NCBI GenBank assembly: GCA_028554795.2
Contig: CM068841.1
Span: 27,645,721 to 27,709,720, forward strand
Length of the DNA: 64,000 bases
Direction of reading: 5' to 3'
Origin: Sinohyriopsis cumingii
Taxonomy: Eukaryota > Mollusca > Bivalvia > Unionida > Unionidae
Shown: piece by piece, positions 24,469 to 35,187 of the stretch
Layout: each line of letters opens with the position of its first letter
Position numbering within the stretch: the first letter of the stretch is position 1
Position numbers and translations under genes: made by a program
Notes under the pieces: generated by a model
Seen by the model: the letters and a program-made list of their open reading frames with translations, nothing else
The model's database searches: none
What the model was told of the DNA's origin: nothing

Positions 24469-25438
24469 CTCGGCTATATCCGTCAGGTCGAGAAATAACC
24501 TCTGAAGTAGTTGTAGGAATACACATCAATTCGATGTGTGTGGTGTTTCGTCTCTGCCGGAATGCTCCACATTTGTTACGACAATAAAGGCCGATACTGT
24601 TCAGATTGTGACTTTGTCTCCTAGTCCATGTGAACGAAAGTAATTCAGAATATAGTTCTCATTAACTAAAGTAATGCATGAAATTCTTAGAACCTAATTC
24701 TTATGCAAACAAGACGACACATTCAAACAATTCGTCAAACCTATCTAAAGAAGATTAATGTACGACTTCCTATGCATAAACTAAACACTGTTATACTTCA
24801 TAAAGAAAATTGATATACGAATGTAGAAATTAAATTCATGCAAATATAAGTAAATAAATTCAGCAAAGCATTATATATGGCATAAACAAATTAGATGGAA
24901 TTGTCACAAATACCTTTGAGCTTTCAGCGTTCCTCGCTTCTACCGCCAAATTTGTTCGTCGGTTTTTCTCGACAACAGTTTTACGAGAGAATTTCTACCA
25001 AATTAACTACCGAAATCCTCTTACGCTTGTTTTCTCTTGCAGAAAAGCTTAGACTGATTAAAATCGCTGAGATATTAAAACTAGGAAATTTTTTGGGGAC
25101 ACACGCCCCTTATTTAGCGTAACCAATTAGGATTAAATATATTTGCCACCTTTTACCAGAGGCGCCAAAGTCGTGGTCAACTTGACCTTCTAGTTTGAGT
25201 TACAGAGTTCTGCAATCTTTCAGTTGTGACATCTACACTATGGAATCGAAGTTAGCTTTTGTTTCCACCAGTCTTCTGTGGGCTAAACAAACGAATGCTT
25301 AATTAAGAATGAAATTCTCCCCTCGAAAAGACATTACCGTACATGGCAGCATGGCGATTTGATATGCGCCTGTCCCCATAAATACAATTAATTGTTCTCT
25401 GGTCTCAGCTAATATGTTATTCATAGATCGCCAGAAAT
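24469..25438. other. Spacer between two different virus-like elements
   Basis: A frame at 24895-25122 has no recognisable family. No other gene or repeat is seen. Confidence 0.4.
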
Positions 25439-25627
25439 TTGCCCCTTCACAGTGTGCCTAAAACGCTAATTGTCTTTTTCCTGCCAAATCATTGTCGTGT
25501 ATTGTGTAATCGGTGCCGCCATTGCCAATTTGAGTTTGCAACAAGGAGACAAACAATTGTGGACCATTTTACTGAGCAGTTGCATCGGTTAACTTCTTCT
25601 CAATCCTTCCCTGACATACTCCTCTAA
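25439..25627 (+). pseudogene. Zinc-finger-like fragment
   Basis: A 62-codon frame with LCNRCRHCQFEF and a downstream His pair (VDHFTEQLHR). This C-C-H-H layout resembles the single zinc finger of CGGBP1 or hAT-derived proteins. It stands alone with no further domain. It could be a fragment of a domesticated or transposon gene; the identification is weak. Confidence 0.3.
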
Positions 25628-25750
25628 CAGGAACAACGGGAGTCTTGTGCCCAACGCCAGTCATCACCCCAACAATAGCAACAACATTTTGGCCTGAGAC
25701 ACTCCTCTGACTTCGAGTGGTCCCTAGGAAATCAGCAGGACTATGGAAAT

Positions 25751-26690
25751 ATGAACAACAACAGTCAATTTTACCTGACACTAACCAGTAACAGTTCCAT
25801 GGAGATGTTCCCCAAAAATAAGTTGTGTTGTTACACGGCCAAATTACCTCAGGCCATCCAATTGGACCACGAAGCCTATTGGGAAGTGACTTTGGTGGAA
25901 ATCATTCACCCGACACAAGTTCTAAATGTCCTTCAAATCAAATTTTTTTTACGGTTGAAGTTCATAACGAGCAAGTGCAAAAGTACTTGAATAACCATGT
26001 AGATTATAAAATGAGAACACAGAACTCACAATCTCAAAATTGAAACTATAACTTGATAATTCCCCCATGCTATTATTTTAGCGGTCAACATTTGGTGGGC
26101 ACGATTGCTACCAGGTTCAATGCACTGTTTCTTAAAGCTTTGGGGAGTGACAAAAAAGTGTCACCACTCAGTACCATAAAGTGGCTCCTCGGGTACGGAT
26201 GAAATTTCCGGAGGGGATTGAAGTGTTGTCCTTTTTATTTTGTCCTGAATTTATTTGACATTTTGGGAGGGGACATTGAGATAAGGATGGCAATAATCAA
26301 GAGAAACGAATTACTAGTCATATCCGACAACGATTCTTTTACAAAGTTATTTCGTTCCCCGGTAGAACTGAACCAAAAAACTGAATTTGATCTTTGTGTT
26401 CTCCGATATAGTGGAATACAGCGTGGTGGGACACGCCTCTGTATCATTACTGTGTGTTATTCCTTTCAAAGTGGGTTTTGCCACGAACGGCGACGAGGAA
26501 GGTGGAAACACATATCACGTTCACCTCGAATTTGCACATCCTCACTATTTACCCGTCAGTAAGTCGTATTTTGACACTGTCAGCATTACTATAAAAGGAT
26601 ATCTGGGACATAATATTCAATTCTCCAAAGGAAAAGTCACGGAGAAACTCTTCGAAAAAGATTCTCTAACAACTCGTAAGTCATGTATCC
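25751..26690 (+). pseudogene. Structural protein remnant with PVSxSYxDT block
   Basis: The frame opens MNNNSQFYLTLTSNSSMEMF, typical of the N-terminus of a protein that accompanies F54H12.2-type proteins in many invertebrate genomes. The C-terminal part carries YLPVSKSYFDT and GHNIQFSKGKVTEKLF, the most conserved block of that family. Probably a minor capsid or penton-like protein (inference). Confidence 0.5.
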
Positions 26691-27121
26691 TGTGTACCGA
26701 CGCGCCACTCGACAGCGAGGACATGGTTTAGGAGATATGTTGAAATCGGCCTTTCGTTCAGTGGCTCCTGTTTTGAAACCGATGGTGACACGCGGAGTGT
26801 ACGCTCTGAAAGATACCGCGTTCACGCAAAGCAAAGAATTTATCCAAAATTTCATCATCGACAAAAAAAAAACAAAGAAACATTCTTGAGAGCAGGAAAA
26901 ATGTCTTGCTTGAAACAGGCAAAGACATTTCTGGCAGACGAGAAACTCCTATTAATGCCCTGGACGCTACCGAGTCAGGCATTCCTGCTTCCCTGACGCC
27001 ACAGCAAGGACACGGCAGAAAGAGTCGACGAGAACACCCCTTCAGAGGTCTTCACACTCATCAAGCAAGAAAAACTAAGAAAAGAAGAACTGCTCGAGAC
27101 TTAGATGTGTTTGATTATTAA
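26683..27121 (+). pseudogene. Small basic hydrophobic protein plus charged protein
   Basis: The frame at 26683-26889 reads MYPVYRRATRQRGHGLGDML and then a hydrophobic, Lys-ending stretch, the usual style of small virion proteins next to F54H12.2-type genes. A charged segment with TPSEVFTLIKQEKLRKEEL follows to about 27120. Function inferred from position only. Confidence 0.4.
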
Positions 27122-27169
27122 ATCACAAATAGAGAGAGAAAAAAGAAAGAAAATGATGCACCGATAATC

Positions 27170-28490
27170 TTGCGTCTGTTCCATGAGGGAACTGGATCTG
27201 TCTGCCATGCCACTTACGATGATGACTATGCAAGAATCCCAATGGGTCAAATTTCATCCGGTCTCCTCTGTCAAGGACACAGGATCAGCTCCCATCGAGT
27301 TTGAAATCAAAGGACAGCCCGAAGATTACATTTAATGGAATAGCAGTTACTTGTACTTGAAAGTCAAAGTGATCGACACAACGTTGGACGGTTACGATCT
27401 AAAGGACGAAGGTAAAATATGACCCTGTCAACAATTTCATGCATTTCTTGCTCACTGGAGTGGATTTGTACTTGAATAACAATTTGGTCAGTAGCAGCAT
27501 GGACACTTCCCCTTACCGAGTGTACCTGGAAAATCTCTGGACGTACGGGAAAGAAGCAAAGAACACACATCTCGATGCTTGCGTGGTATGGAAACCTGGC
27601 ATGTCAGTCCATTTTGACAAAACCAGAACGGATCCAATCCGCAAAAATAAAAAAAATAAAAAAATATGGGATTTACAGAAAGACGAAACAAAATCATTGC
27701 AGTCAGCAAAAGTTAAGAACTGATTGATCGCTTGTATTTGGACACGTGGTTGTAAGAGAAGTATTTGCTGATCGGGGTGGATGTCCTCCTGAGACTGAAT
27801 CGTAGCAGTACTGCTTTCCATTTGATTACTGATGCTCCTTATTACAAAATCGTCATCCAAGAAGCCAGATTATAGGTACAACGTGTGGAAGTGTTGCCTA
27901 AAGTGGGAAACGACTTGCGTCACACTTTGAGCAGAACGACCGCCAAGTATTCGATACGACGCGTGGAAGTGAAAACTATTACCATTCCCGCTGGACATCA
28001 ATCCATGATCGTCGGTCATCTGTTCCAAGGACATTTACCCAAACGTTTGATTATTGGTATCGTCAAACATACAGCCTTAAACCGAGACCTTTCAACTATC
28101 AGCACTACAATGTGTCCAAGATCGAGGTCAGTCGAAATGAAAAACCTTGTGTACCAGACCCTTCGAACCTGACTTTAGTGACAAGAAGAAGACTTTAGAT
28201 CGTACTTGTCCCAATACGAAGCCACGGGACAGTTAGGGACCATCACTAATTACGGTATTACGTACGAGGATTATGCAGGAGGCTATGCTTTGCTGGCTTT
28301 TGATTTCACACCAGACCAAGGCAGCGATGAGGGACATTTCCAACCTATACAACCCGGCCAGATTCGTGTGTAAATTCAGTTTGAAAATAATCTAATCCCA
28401 GAGAAGACGGTGAACGTCACCTTGTGTGCCGAATTCGACAATACCATAGAAATCAAAAGTTTGAGAGAAGTCATTCTAGACTATTAGAAA
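27170..28490 (+). pseudogene. F54H12.2-like capsid protein remnant
   Basis: Conserved stretches in order are: APIEFEIKGQPEDYI, LYLKVKVIDT, NFMHFLLTGVDLYLNNNLVS, DTSPYRVYLENLWTYGKEAK, and near the end VNVTLCAEFDNTIEI. These are the hallmark blocks of the F54H12.2 family, which spreads with Polinton-like DNA elements in animals. A major-capsid role is likely but inferred. Length (about 430 codons) is normal for the family. Confidence 0.6.
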
Positions 28491-28643
28491 CTATGAAAGA
28501 TTGTAATCACACTTAGAATGGTGGAGAATCTATGGAAATAGAATAGGAGCATACAGTGGAAACAGAACCCCAAGACAAAGACGAAAAGGACATAGTGATG
28601 AAGTTCTGATGGCTAGAACAAGAACAACAGTTAGTCTCCTGTT

Positions 28644-28964
28644 TTGCCAAACACTAGGCAGAAAAAAAAAATAGAAAGATTTCTATGGATGTCAAAAGGA
28701 TCATCCCAGCAAATTCAAAACGATAAATGTCTGATGCTGAGTCAAGAAGAAAAATTGGACGAGTATCTAGACGAAGCATGGAGTTTCATCTCGGAAGAAG
28801 CCGTTTTACATCAGTGGTATAAAGACTTGCGTGATCATTCCTCTCTTCCATTGATTGCTCATGAGTTCCATCACATCGAAGCTCTCTTGGCTCAGAGTGT
28901 GGAGACGAAACGAAGAAACGGTTACTTGTCAGACATTTTCAAACAACCAGTTAGGAGTGAATAG
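28644..28964 (+). CDS. Charged helical protein of unknown family
   Basis: A 106-codon frame that continues the element on the same strand, about 150 bp after the capsid-like gene. It is rich in Glu, Lys and Gln, with a mid-part SQEEKLDEYLDEAWSFISEE and a His/Glu stretch (AHEFHHIEALL). Probably all-helical. Not recognised; as part of a fossil element it may not be used. Confidence 0.35.
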   Translation: MPNTRQKKKIERFLWMSKGSSQQIQNDKCLMLSQEEKLDEYLDEAWSFISEEAVLHQWYKDLRDHSSLPLIAHEFHHIEALLAQSVETKRRNGYLSDIFKQPVRSE

Positions 28965-28965
28965 A

Positions 28966-29494
28966 TAACGTATCATTGCCTGTGAAGAAAGAGAAAAAAA
29001 AAACACAAGAAAAACAACAAAACAAAAGAAGAACGGATACCTGGGAACTTTATTACCTTTTAAATCACAGTTCGTACACTGCTTCTTGGAATCATGTCTT
29101 GTGTTCTATGGTGTGTTGACATAATTGTGTGTATTTTCTTCATTAATGCAGTCTTGGATATTCTTTAGAACATTTATTAACTTATTTTATCTTCACCCTT
29201 CTAGAAACGCCCAATGATTTCCATCAGTGGAAGTCTAGCTTCACTTCACAACATTATCATCCTTGTCAAAAATAGTTTTTATTTGAAAAAAAGTTTGTTT
29301 GTTTGTTTGCTTGAAATTTTGTTATGGGTAATTGTTTGTTGTTAGTTATTTGAATAAAATGTTGTCTTTTGAAACAAAATGCGAATGTCGTTTGCTTCCA
29401 ATTTTATGTTTATATACGCTCTTTGACATCTCTCTATCCGTCACGCCTCAAATCAACCCTCATAGCGTTCCGACTCTAAACATTGTTTTCTATC
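28966..29494. other. AT-rich spacer with GTTT run
   Basis: A short (GTTT)n run lies near 29295. No gene. Confidence 0.4.
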
Positions 29495-29550
29495 GCGTCC
29501 GCGCTTGCTTGAAGCATATAAAGCTAGGCAGTTTCCAGTCTCAACAAGTA
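29495..29550 (+). promoter_or_regulatory. TATA/initiator-like promoter, copy a
   Basis: A GC-rich lead (GCGTCCGCGCTTGCTTG) is followed by CATATAAAG and, about 20 bp on, TTCCAGTCTC, an initiator-like stretch. The layout is repeated at 31249-31300. No clear gene follows this copy. Confidence 0.35.
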
Positions 29551-31248
29551 CATATCCGGAATTTTTGATGCCTAAATTTATCAACGAAAACTCCAATTAC
29601 CAAACATTATGAATTACCTCACAGAAATAGATAAAATCGGAAAAATATAATTAATGACTCAACCACCCTATACCCCATACCCTCTTGTTAATCATATCCA
29701 GACTGTAGACAACAAATTAGAACAATAAAAGCCTGAAATACTTTCTCGTACCTAGCAATAATTAAATGGAAAAATAAGGCTAATGTAGCAACACGTTAGT
29801 AAAAGACTATATATAACAAAATTATATACTTAATCAGGATATCATGTAAATCAAACAGGGGATTCCTGCTCCAAAATATCATATGGAGGAACGCTGTGCA
29901 ATCTAGAGCCTTGACAATAGGGCAGGAGAAACGAAACCATCGATGAAGGACGCAAGTTATCAGGCTACATAGAGCTTAATTCTGCCTGTGCGCAGACTCG
30001 GACACAACATCGGTTGTTAAAGGACAAGTGCCCCTCGTTTGCCTGTCGGTTGCATGGGGTTCCGCATAGTATTTCTTTTAAATAAAAAAAATTAATTTAA
30101 TTATATTTAATTTATATTAACTAATGGGGCACATGACATATATTGTAAATAAGACCTAAATTATAAAACTATGCCCATTATAGTAAGTATAACTCAACAT
30201 ACCGTCGGGACACATATATCAAATATAGTTAGGGAACCGTACAGAACACAGAAAACCAATAAACACTGATTCAAAATTCCGGGAAGACGACATTATATTT
30301 CAAAAAAGGGGCCAAAATACTTTCAATGAATGATAAGTTTACGCCTGTGGAATCTTGGAGACTCTCTTCCATTCCTTTCTTCCGCTGGCAGGCCCGGACC
30401 AAACTCTGACGAGTGAACGGTGCTCACAGTAAAGCGCACAGGGGTGAGGCTCTGATCCCCGACCCCCGTGCGAATAAGTAGAAATTAACGTGGCGCACAT
30501 GTCCGAAAGAGAGAAGGCGACCATAATTAAAATTCAGTCAGTCAGGCAGTCTGACCATCCTCTGTCGACTCATCATCCTATTAAGATGTGTTCAAAGCTA
30601 GCCAAGCTGAACGAAGCTTAAGTGAATTTACATCGTGTCAGACAAAGCCTGATACCCAAGCCTGAAGACATAGAGAATGACAGGAAGTTGTAAGCGACAG
30701 AATACCTGATAGAAGAGCTCTTCAGAGAACAAATCAAGAAAGAGAAAGAATAATGGACGGAGAAGTACAGACTTCAGAAGCAGAGAGAACGGCAGCAAAA
30801 TGAGCAGCAACCAGATAGAGGTTTGTCGACTTTCGACACGAAAGAATTCTCCTTCTCTTTCCGAAGAAGCAGACCCTATCTTGTGGCAAAGCACGTCACA
30901 GACGAAGACGCAATATTTGACGATAAAAGATTGTCATAACTCCCCGTCTACCAAGAAACAGCCCCTTTTCAAGGTTACCCTATACTCTAGAAAAGACATA
31001 CTAATTCAATTGCCATTTGTATGTTAGTAAGTTGCAAAATTGAAATGTGTCTATAAGCACTTCATTTGTTTGACTTTGTTATAAGTGTGACTATACGCAC
31101 TTCTTTCCCTGGCTTGTCAAAATATAGAATTTTTTGTTTGTAGTTGTTGTTTGTAGGTAAAACGTGTTTCCTTTAGATCAGCGCGTTCCATATGTGTCTT
31201 GGATGATGATATTGGTCTTGTAAGTTTTGCTATCAGGGGATGTTTTCC
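29551..31248. other. 1.7-kb stretch without recognised genes
   Basis: Some GC-richer DNA lies at 30340-30500 and a charged broken frame at 30550-30950. No family resemblance. It may be further remains of the 25.75-28.97 kb element. Confidence 0.35.
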
Positions 31249-31300
31249 TTCACGCCCGTGCTTGACAAATATAACGGGAGCGCTCGTCAGTCTAGCTACC
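31249..31300 (+). promoter_or_regulatory. TATA/initiator-like promoter, copy b
   Basis: TTCACGCCCGTGCTTGACAA is followed by ATATAACGG and then CGCTCGTCAGTCTAG, matching the layout of 29495-29550. The small ORF at 31329 starts about 45 bp downstream of the initiator-like CAGTCT, which makes a promoter role plausible. Confidence 0.4.
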
Positions 31301-31328
31301 CATCATTGATCCATCAACTGTGGAAAAA

Positions 31329-31568
31329 ATGAGCAGCATACTAACCAAGCTTCTGGAACTCCAGATGCACCTGGAATATGCCAGGCGCCTCCTGGAGGAG
31401 CTGGCAAAGGTGGCCATAGAAGAAAGTGAAAGAACAGAAAAAGAAGAGGAGGAAAAGGCGAAGGATAGGAAAAGAACGATTCTGCTTCACCTCATACTTA
31501 GACCTCTGTGTGAGGTCAAGCCTGAGGTGAGGACACTTTCACAGGCACCAACACCACAAGCTGCATAA
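31329..31568 (+). CDS. Small coiled-coil ORF
   Basis: The ATG at 31329 opens about 79 codons: a Leu-rich helix (LTKLLELQMHLEYARRLLEE) followed by a Glu/Lys-rich stretch (ERTEKEEEEKAKDRKR). The peptide is a likely coiled coil of unknown family. It sits behind a TATA/initiator-like sequence. It could be an early gene of the element to its left, or chance. Confidence 0.35.
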   Translation: MSSILTKLLELQMHLEYARRLLEELAKVAIEESERTEKEEEEKAKDRKRTILLHLILRPLCEVKPEVRTLSQAPTPQAA

Positions 31569-32560
31569 TCATCGATGCGTCCATAATTGGCCACCGCTGC
31601 CATCATGCTGATATATTGTCCACTAGAAGGGGACATATCAGTCAGCTGCTTAAGAGGCAGATAAAACCAGACGTTGTTCTCAGGGGGCAGGGGCCAGTTT
31701 TTATGTACAAATTTAATGCCGCAATTAGCGATCTAGTATAAAAAATCATAAAAAATCAAATACACAAGTGATGTCAAAAAGGTCCATATATTTAGATACC
31801 TATATTAAAACGAAGCATACAAATATTATACACTTGACTAGAGAAGTCAATGGCAGCTCATAGCAGAAGAAGTTTATGCACTCCAACCCCAAATTTATAC
31901 CTACACTTTTCATGTCCGAATGTCATTTTTGACACCACGTGATGCTCACAGTGCAAACACAAACCTTTTTCCTACATAAGAATTCTGCAAAAACAGTATG
32001 TACTAAACTGGCTGATGCAATTGAAAATCGTTGTCATCAAAACCGTTTTTGAGATATTCAACTTTCCCCCAAACCCATGTGTTTACCGCTATGGGAGGCT
32101 AGCTCTTCTTCCTAGCCGACTATTGGTATTTCACTATCATTATGCTGCAGAATAGCTATGGAAGGTGTACATAACTGACATAAATTTCAAGAACAACACC
32201 AGCCCAAAACACCTAGTTTATATATAAGCTAAAAAATTTGCCATGCGGCCAATTTACGAAACTGTACCCTGCCACCAGAGCAATACAACTTTTATTAGGT
32301 CATCACATACATAGTACACATATCCATCATAGGCTAGTAACAGACATCAGTCATGTGACTACACTGAGAAACTCAATGAATCTATCGAGCATTGTTTCAA
32401 ATTATGCTACATTAATTTCATTCAACAACATGATTCGGTCGGAATGTAAAATATTGGACCAAATATCGTCACATTCACTCGCTCGTGGAATAGGGTTGCT
32501 ATTTCGATTATAATATCAGGCAACGTCTGAAGCGTCATGCATAACGAGATATCAGTAAAC
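31569..32560. other. Spacer before Polinton copy 3
   Basis: No gene recognised; the frame at 32238-32513 has no family. Confidence 0.4.
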
Positions 32561-32784
32561 AGCAGAGAGGGCGGACAGACCACTTGCTGGACGGTACATT
32601 TTTGAAAACTAAAGCTTCCTACGAAAAATGCAAAAAAGGTGTGTGTGTGAAGATATCACTGCTGGAAAATCCATTTTATAAAACTAAGGCTTCTTACGAA
32701 AATGAAAAAATGTCATTAACGTCAAACTGTCGTTTGTGTTTACCCGTCCGGACACTTATTTGAGGTTGCGCCCTCTCTGCTGCT
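32561..32784. repeat. Polinton terminal module (copy 3)
   Basis: The outer end AGCAGAGAGGGCGGACAGAC and the inverted inner end GCGCCCTCTCTGCTGCT enclose 224 bp. It aligns with 5071-5313 (shared AGCAGAGAGGGCG, TTTTGAAAACTAA and GAGGT(C/T)GCGCCCTCTCTGC). The ATPase stop codon lies 4 bp from the inner end. Confidence 0.65.
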
Positions 32785-33181
32785 ATAATTACCAACCAAA
32801 TATCTTATCAAGGCTTTTACAATATAGTGATCGGGGATCGTGTAAATGTATTGTTATAAATCCGTGTGGAGTAGTTTCTCACAGAATTAGGCAAAAAAAT
32901 TAATTTGGTTTTACCTTAGAACTATTTGACTATTTTTCGTTGTACATGTGTACAACTTTATCTAGGGTGAATAAGTGTTTTTCCAGGTAAGCGACTGTAC
33001 TAACATGTATCTCGCCGGAAGTTACTTGCTAAGAGGGACATTAAAAGCATGATATGACGGGTATTTTACCCTGCCTATTACTCGCTCTCCAATGGATTTA
33101 AGGAAGATCAATTTCTAACCAACACACTGGCTGTTTTGGATTTCGTCAAGGAGTGTACGCTCTCCATTGTGTTCTGCAGTC

Positions 33182-33295
33182 ATAGGGCTGCCTAGAGCTG
33201 ACTAGAGCTGTCTAGAGCTGTCTAGAGCTGTTTAGGACTGACTGTAGCTGTTTAGGGTGGTCAAAAGCTGTTCAGAGCTGTCTGAAGTTTCCAGA
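33182..33295. repeat. 11-bp tandem repeat
   Basis: Copies of TAGAGCTGTCT and variants follow one another. Confidence 0.7.
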
Positions 33296-33599
33296 GTATT
33301 TAGGGCTGCGTGCTGTTGATACGTATGTATGTATGTATGTACGTATGTCTGTACATATGGTGGAGCCACGACTGTAGACGTAGCTAATTCAAGGGTGCTG
33401 TATGCTGTCTGTACGTGGGTATACGTATGACTGTACATGTAGTGAATCCGTGAAGGTGCGAGCGGTCGATAAAAGTGTGGGCCAACCCAAGGACTCGGTG
33501 AAACTGTGCGGCTCATCAGTTTATGAAACGTACGACTGTACAAGGGTCAAGAAGCATGTTTGTTCCAATTGTTGTTTCAGTTGGGTACAATTTCATTTA

Positions 33600-33805
33600 C
33601 ATGAGATTATTTTGAATCTTAGTTGTATTCCAGGAGATTATGTGAATCTCACTTACAGTGCATACCATTATTTGAAACACATTTGAATACCTTGAGATTA
33701 TTTGAATCTTAAGTGTAGTCCATACGTGAGATAATGTGAATCTCTCTTACAGTGCATACTATTATTTGAAACGTATCTGCAGTCCATGAGGTTTCTTGAA
33801 TCTGT
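33600..33805. repeat. About 31-bp / 93-bp tandem repeat
   Basis: GAGATTATTTGAATCTT-like subunits of about 31 bp alternate in a higher-order unit of 91-94 bp; CTTACAGTGCATAC returns at 33652 and 33746. Confidence 0.7.
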
Positions 33806-34729
33806 ATTTCATATTGAATTCATATTTTTGGTTTATTTTCAATGTGTGAATGTTTGTGCAGAGTGATTGGATCAATCGTATGTTGAGAGCGTGAGAGAAT
33901 CATTGTGCTTATAAACCATATATTTTTCTTTATTAATTCATTTCATATATTTCCATCTTTCACACATTGTGTTTGTGTTATTCGTCAATCCAAAACCCAC
34001 CCGGTTTCTATTCTGCATCAGATTGGGATCGTATAAATGTATTGTTATAAATCCGTATGGAGTAGTTTGTGCTTTTGAAAAGAAAGTTTTGAACTTAATT
34101 ATGTCCATATCTCCGCTGCACCAAGGCTGATGAATATTTCGCAGAGTATGTATATCAACTCCATTAAATACAACAAAAATTGTGCATTATCTCTGATCAC
34201 TTTTGGTATTTGTGTATATCGTTGAGTGACATAAATTATATCCGTATTTTAATGTCTGCCTCTGGAAAATATTCTAGCTGGATATGATTGTTTATCCAGC
34301 ATCACATCATCGTTTACAACTAAATATTTAATAAATCCATCTAGTTCAACTACAGACGGTGCTTCATCAATATCGGTTATAAAATTAATAATGTCACCAT
34401 CTTCATTTATCAATTTTGCATTTTCATTAAAATCTTTAAGTACATCATAGCATCTCTGATCATCAACTGATGGTGCAACTAAATATAACTTGTCCCACTT
34501 TAACCATCTGATTATCAAATTAAGCATTAATTGCGTTTACCGGACCCAGATGGACCTATTATAATCATTCTGATGGAATTCAATAATGTTGAAATATGTT
34601 TTACTGGCTCTTGCTTTCGTGTCGCTGAGAAATCAATTACATCCATATTATAAATATATGTGAATCTATAGTGTTTACGTTGTAGAGTTAAAACTCTAAC
34701 CACTGATTTAGCCACGGTTACAACAAGAT

Positions 34730-35167
34730 ATGGAAAATAGCATCTGGTAGAAAATTTGCAAGATGTAACAGAAATAGTTTTTCGTTTTTACCCAGAATTC
34801 AACGTAAATTGGTTGTGATATTGCTACATTAATGTCAAAATTTCCAGGAACACCATGAGCTAAATACACAGGAGAAAAACATCTTCCTGGATATAATTAT
34901 TGTGGTCCTGGTACCCGACTTGATATCCGACTGGATAACCAATATCGACCAAAACGTAGAGAGTATCCTATAAAATATGTTGAAAAAGCATGTCACGTTC
35001 ACAATCAAGCTTATAAAAGTAAAAAGCTACAAGATAGACATAATGCAGACATCAAACTAATTCACTCGTTAAATTCTATAAAAAATAAAAATATCAGAGA
35101 ATCATTAGCTAATTGGTTGGTAAGATCCGCGATGAAAAGTAAGCTAGAATTAGGAGCTGGTAATTAA
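34730..35167 (+). pseudogene. Zinc-ribbon / PLA2-like protein remnant (copy 3)
   Basis: The clearest PLA2-like segment of the three copies: GYNYCGPGTRLDIRL (calcium-loop-like), then CHVHNQAYK (the position of the His-containing catalytic helix), then a conserved C-terminal helix LIHSLNSIKNKNIRESLANW. The zinc-ribbon half is poorly preserved. In parvoviruses this fold is used to breach endosomes; use in this family is inferred. Divergent from the ATPase gene. Confidence 0.6.
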
Positions 35168-35187
35168 TCAACTAATTATTAAAATAA

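Larger units (their letters stand above)
25751..28965 (+). mobile_element. Second virus-like lineage with F54H12.2-type capsid protein (fossil)
   Basis: Three consecutive plus-strand genes look like the structural block of a Polinton/adintovirus-like element unrelated in sequence to the main family here. They are a protein with an HPHYLPVSKSYFDTVSITIK block, a small basic hydrophobic protein, and a protein of the family typified by C. elegans F54H12.2. A charged helical frame follows (28644-28964). No polymerase, integrase or termini were recognised, so this is a partial copy. It is broken in about ten places and looks moderately old. Confidence 0.55.
32878..34024. other. 1.15-kb insert in the ATPase gene
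   Basis: It is flanked by a 44-bp direct repeat (32834-32877 and 34025-34068, 42 of 44 identical) that belongs to the ATPase gene. The insert holds an 11-bp repeat, a (GTAT)n run and a 31-bp repeat. No transposase or terminal repeat is seen. Such a long duplication does not fit ordinary transposon target duplications; repair-mediated insertion or recombination between two copies are alternatives. Confidence 0.5.
32789..34646 (-). pseudogene. DNA-packaging ATPase remnant, interrupted (copy 3)
   Basis: HerA/FtsK-type ATPase. The start MDVIDFSATRKQEP is at 34646 and the P-loop (IIIGPSGSGK) follows. The body (APSVDDQRCYDVLKDFNENA..., RIFSRGRH) lies at 34249-34527. The end block HGFITIHLHDPRS is at 32790-32877. 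A 1.15-kb segment separates body and end and is flanked by two copies of a 44-bp piece of this gene. Confidence 0.65.

Noticed and set aside
24895-25122. 75-codon frame
   Set aside because: No recognisable domain; chance ORF in AT-rich DNA is as likely.
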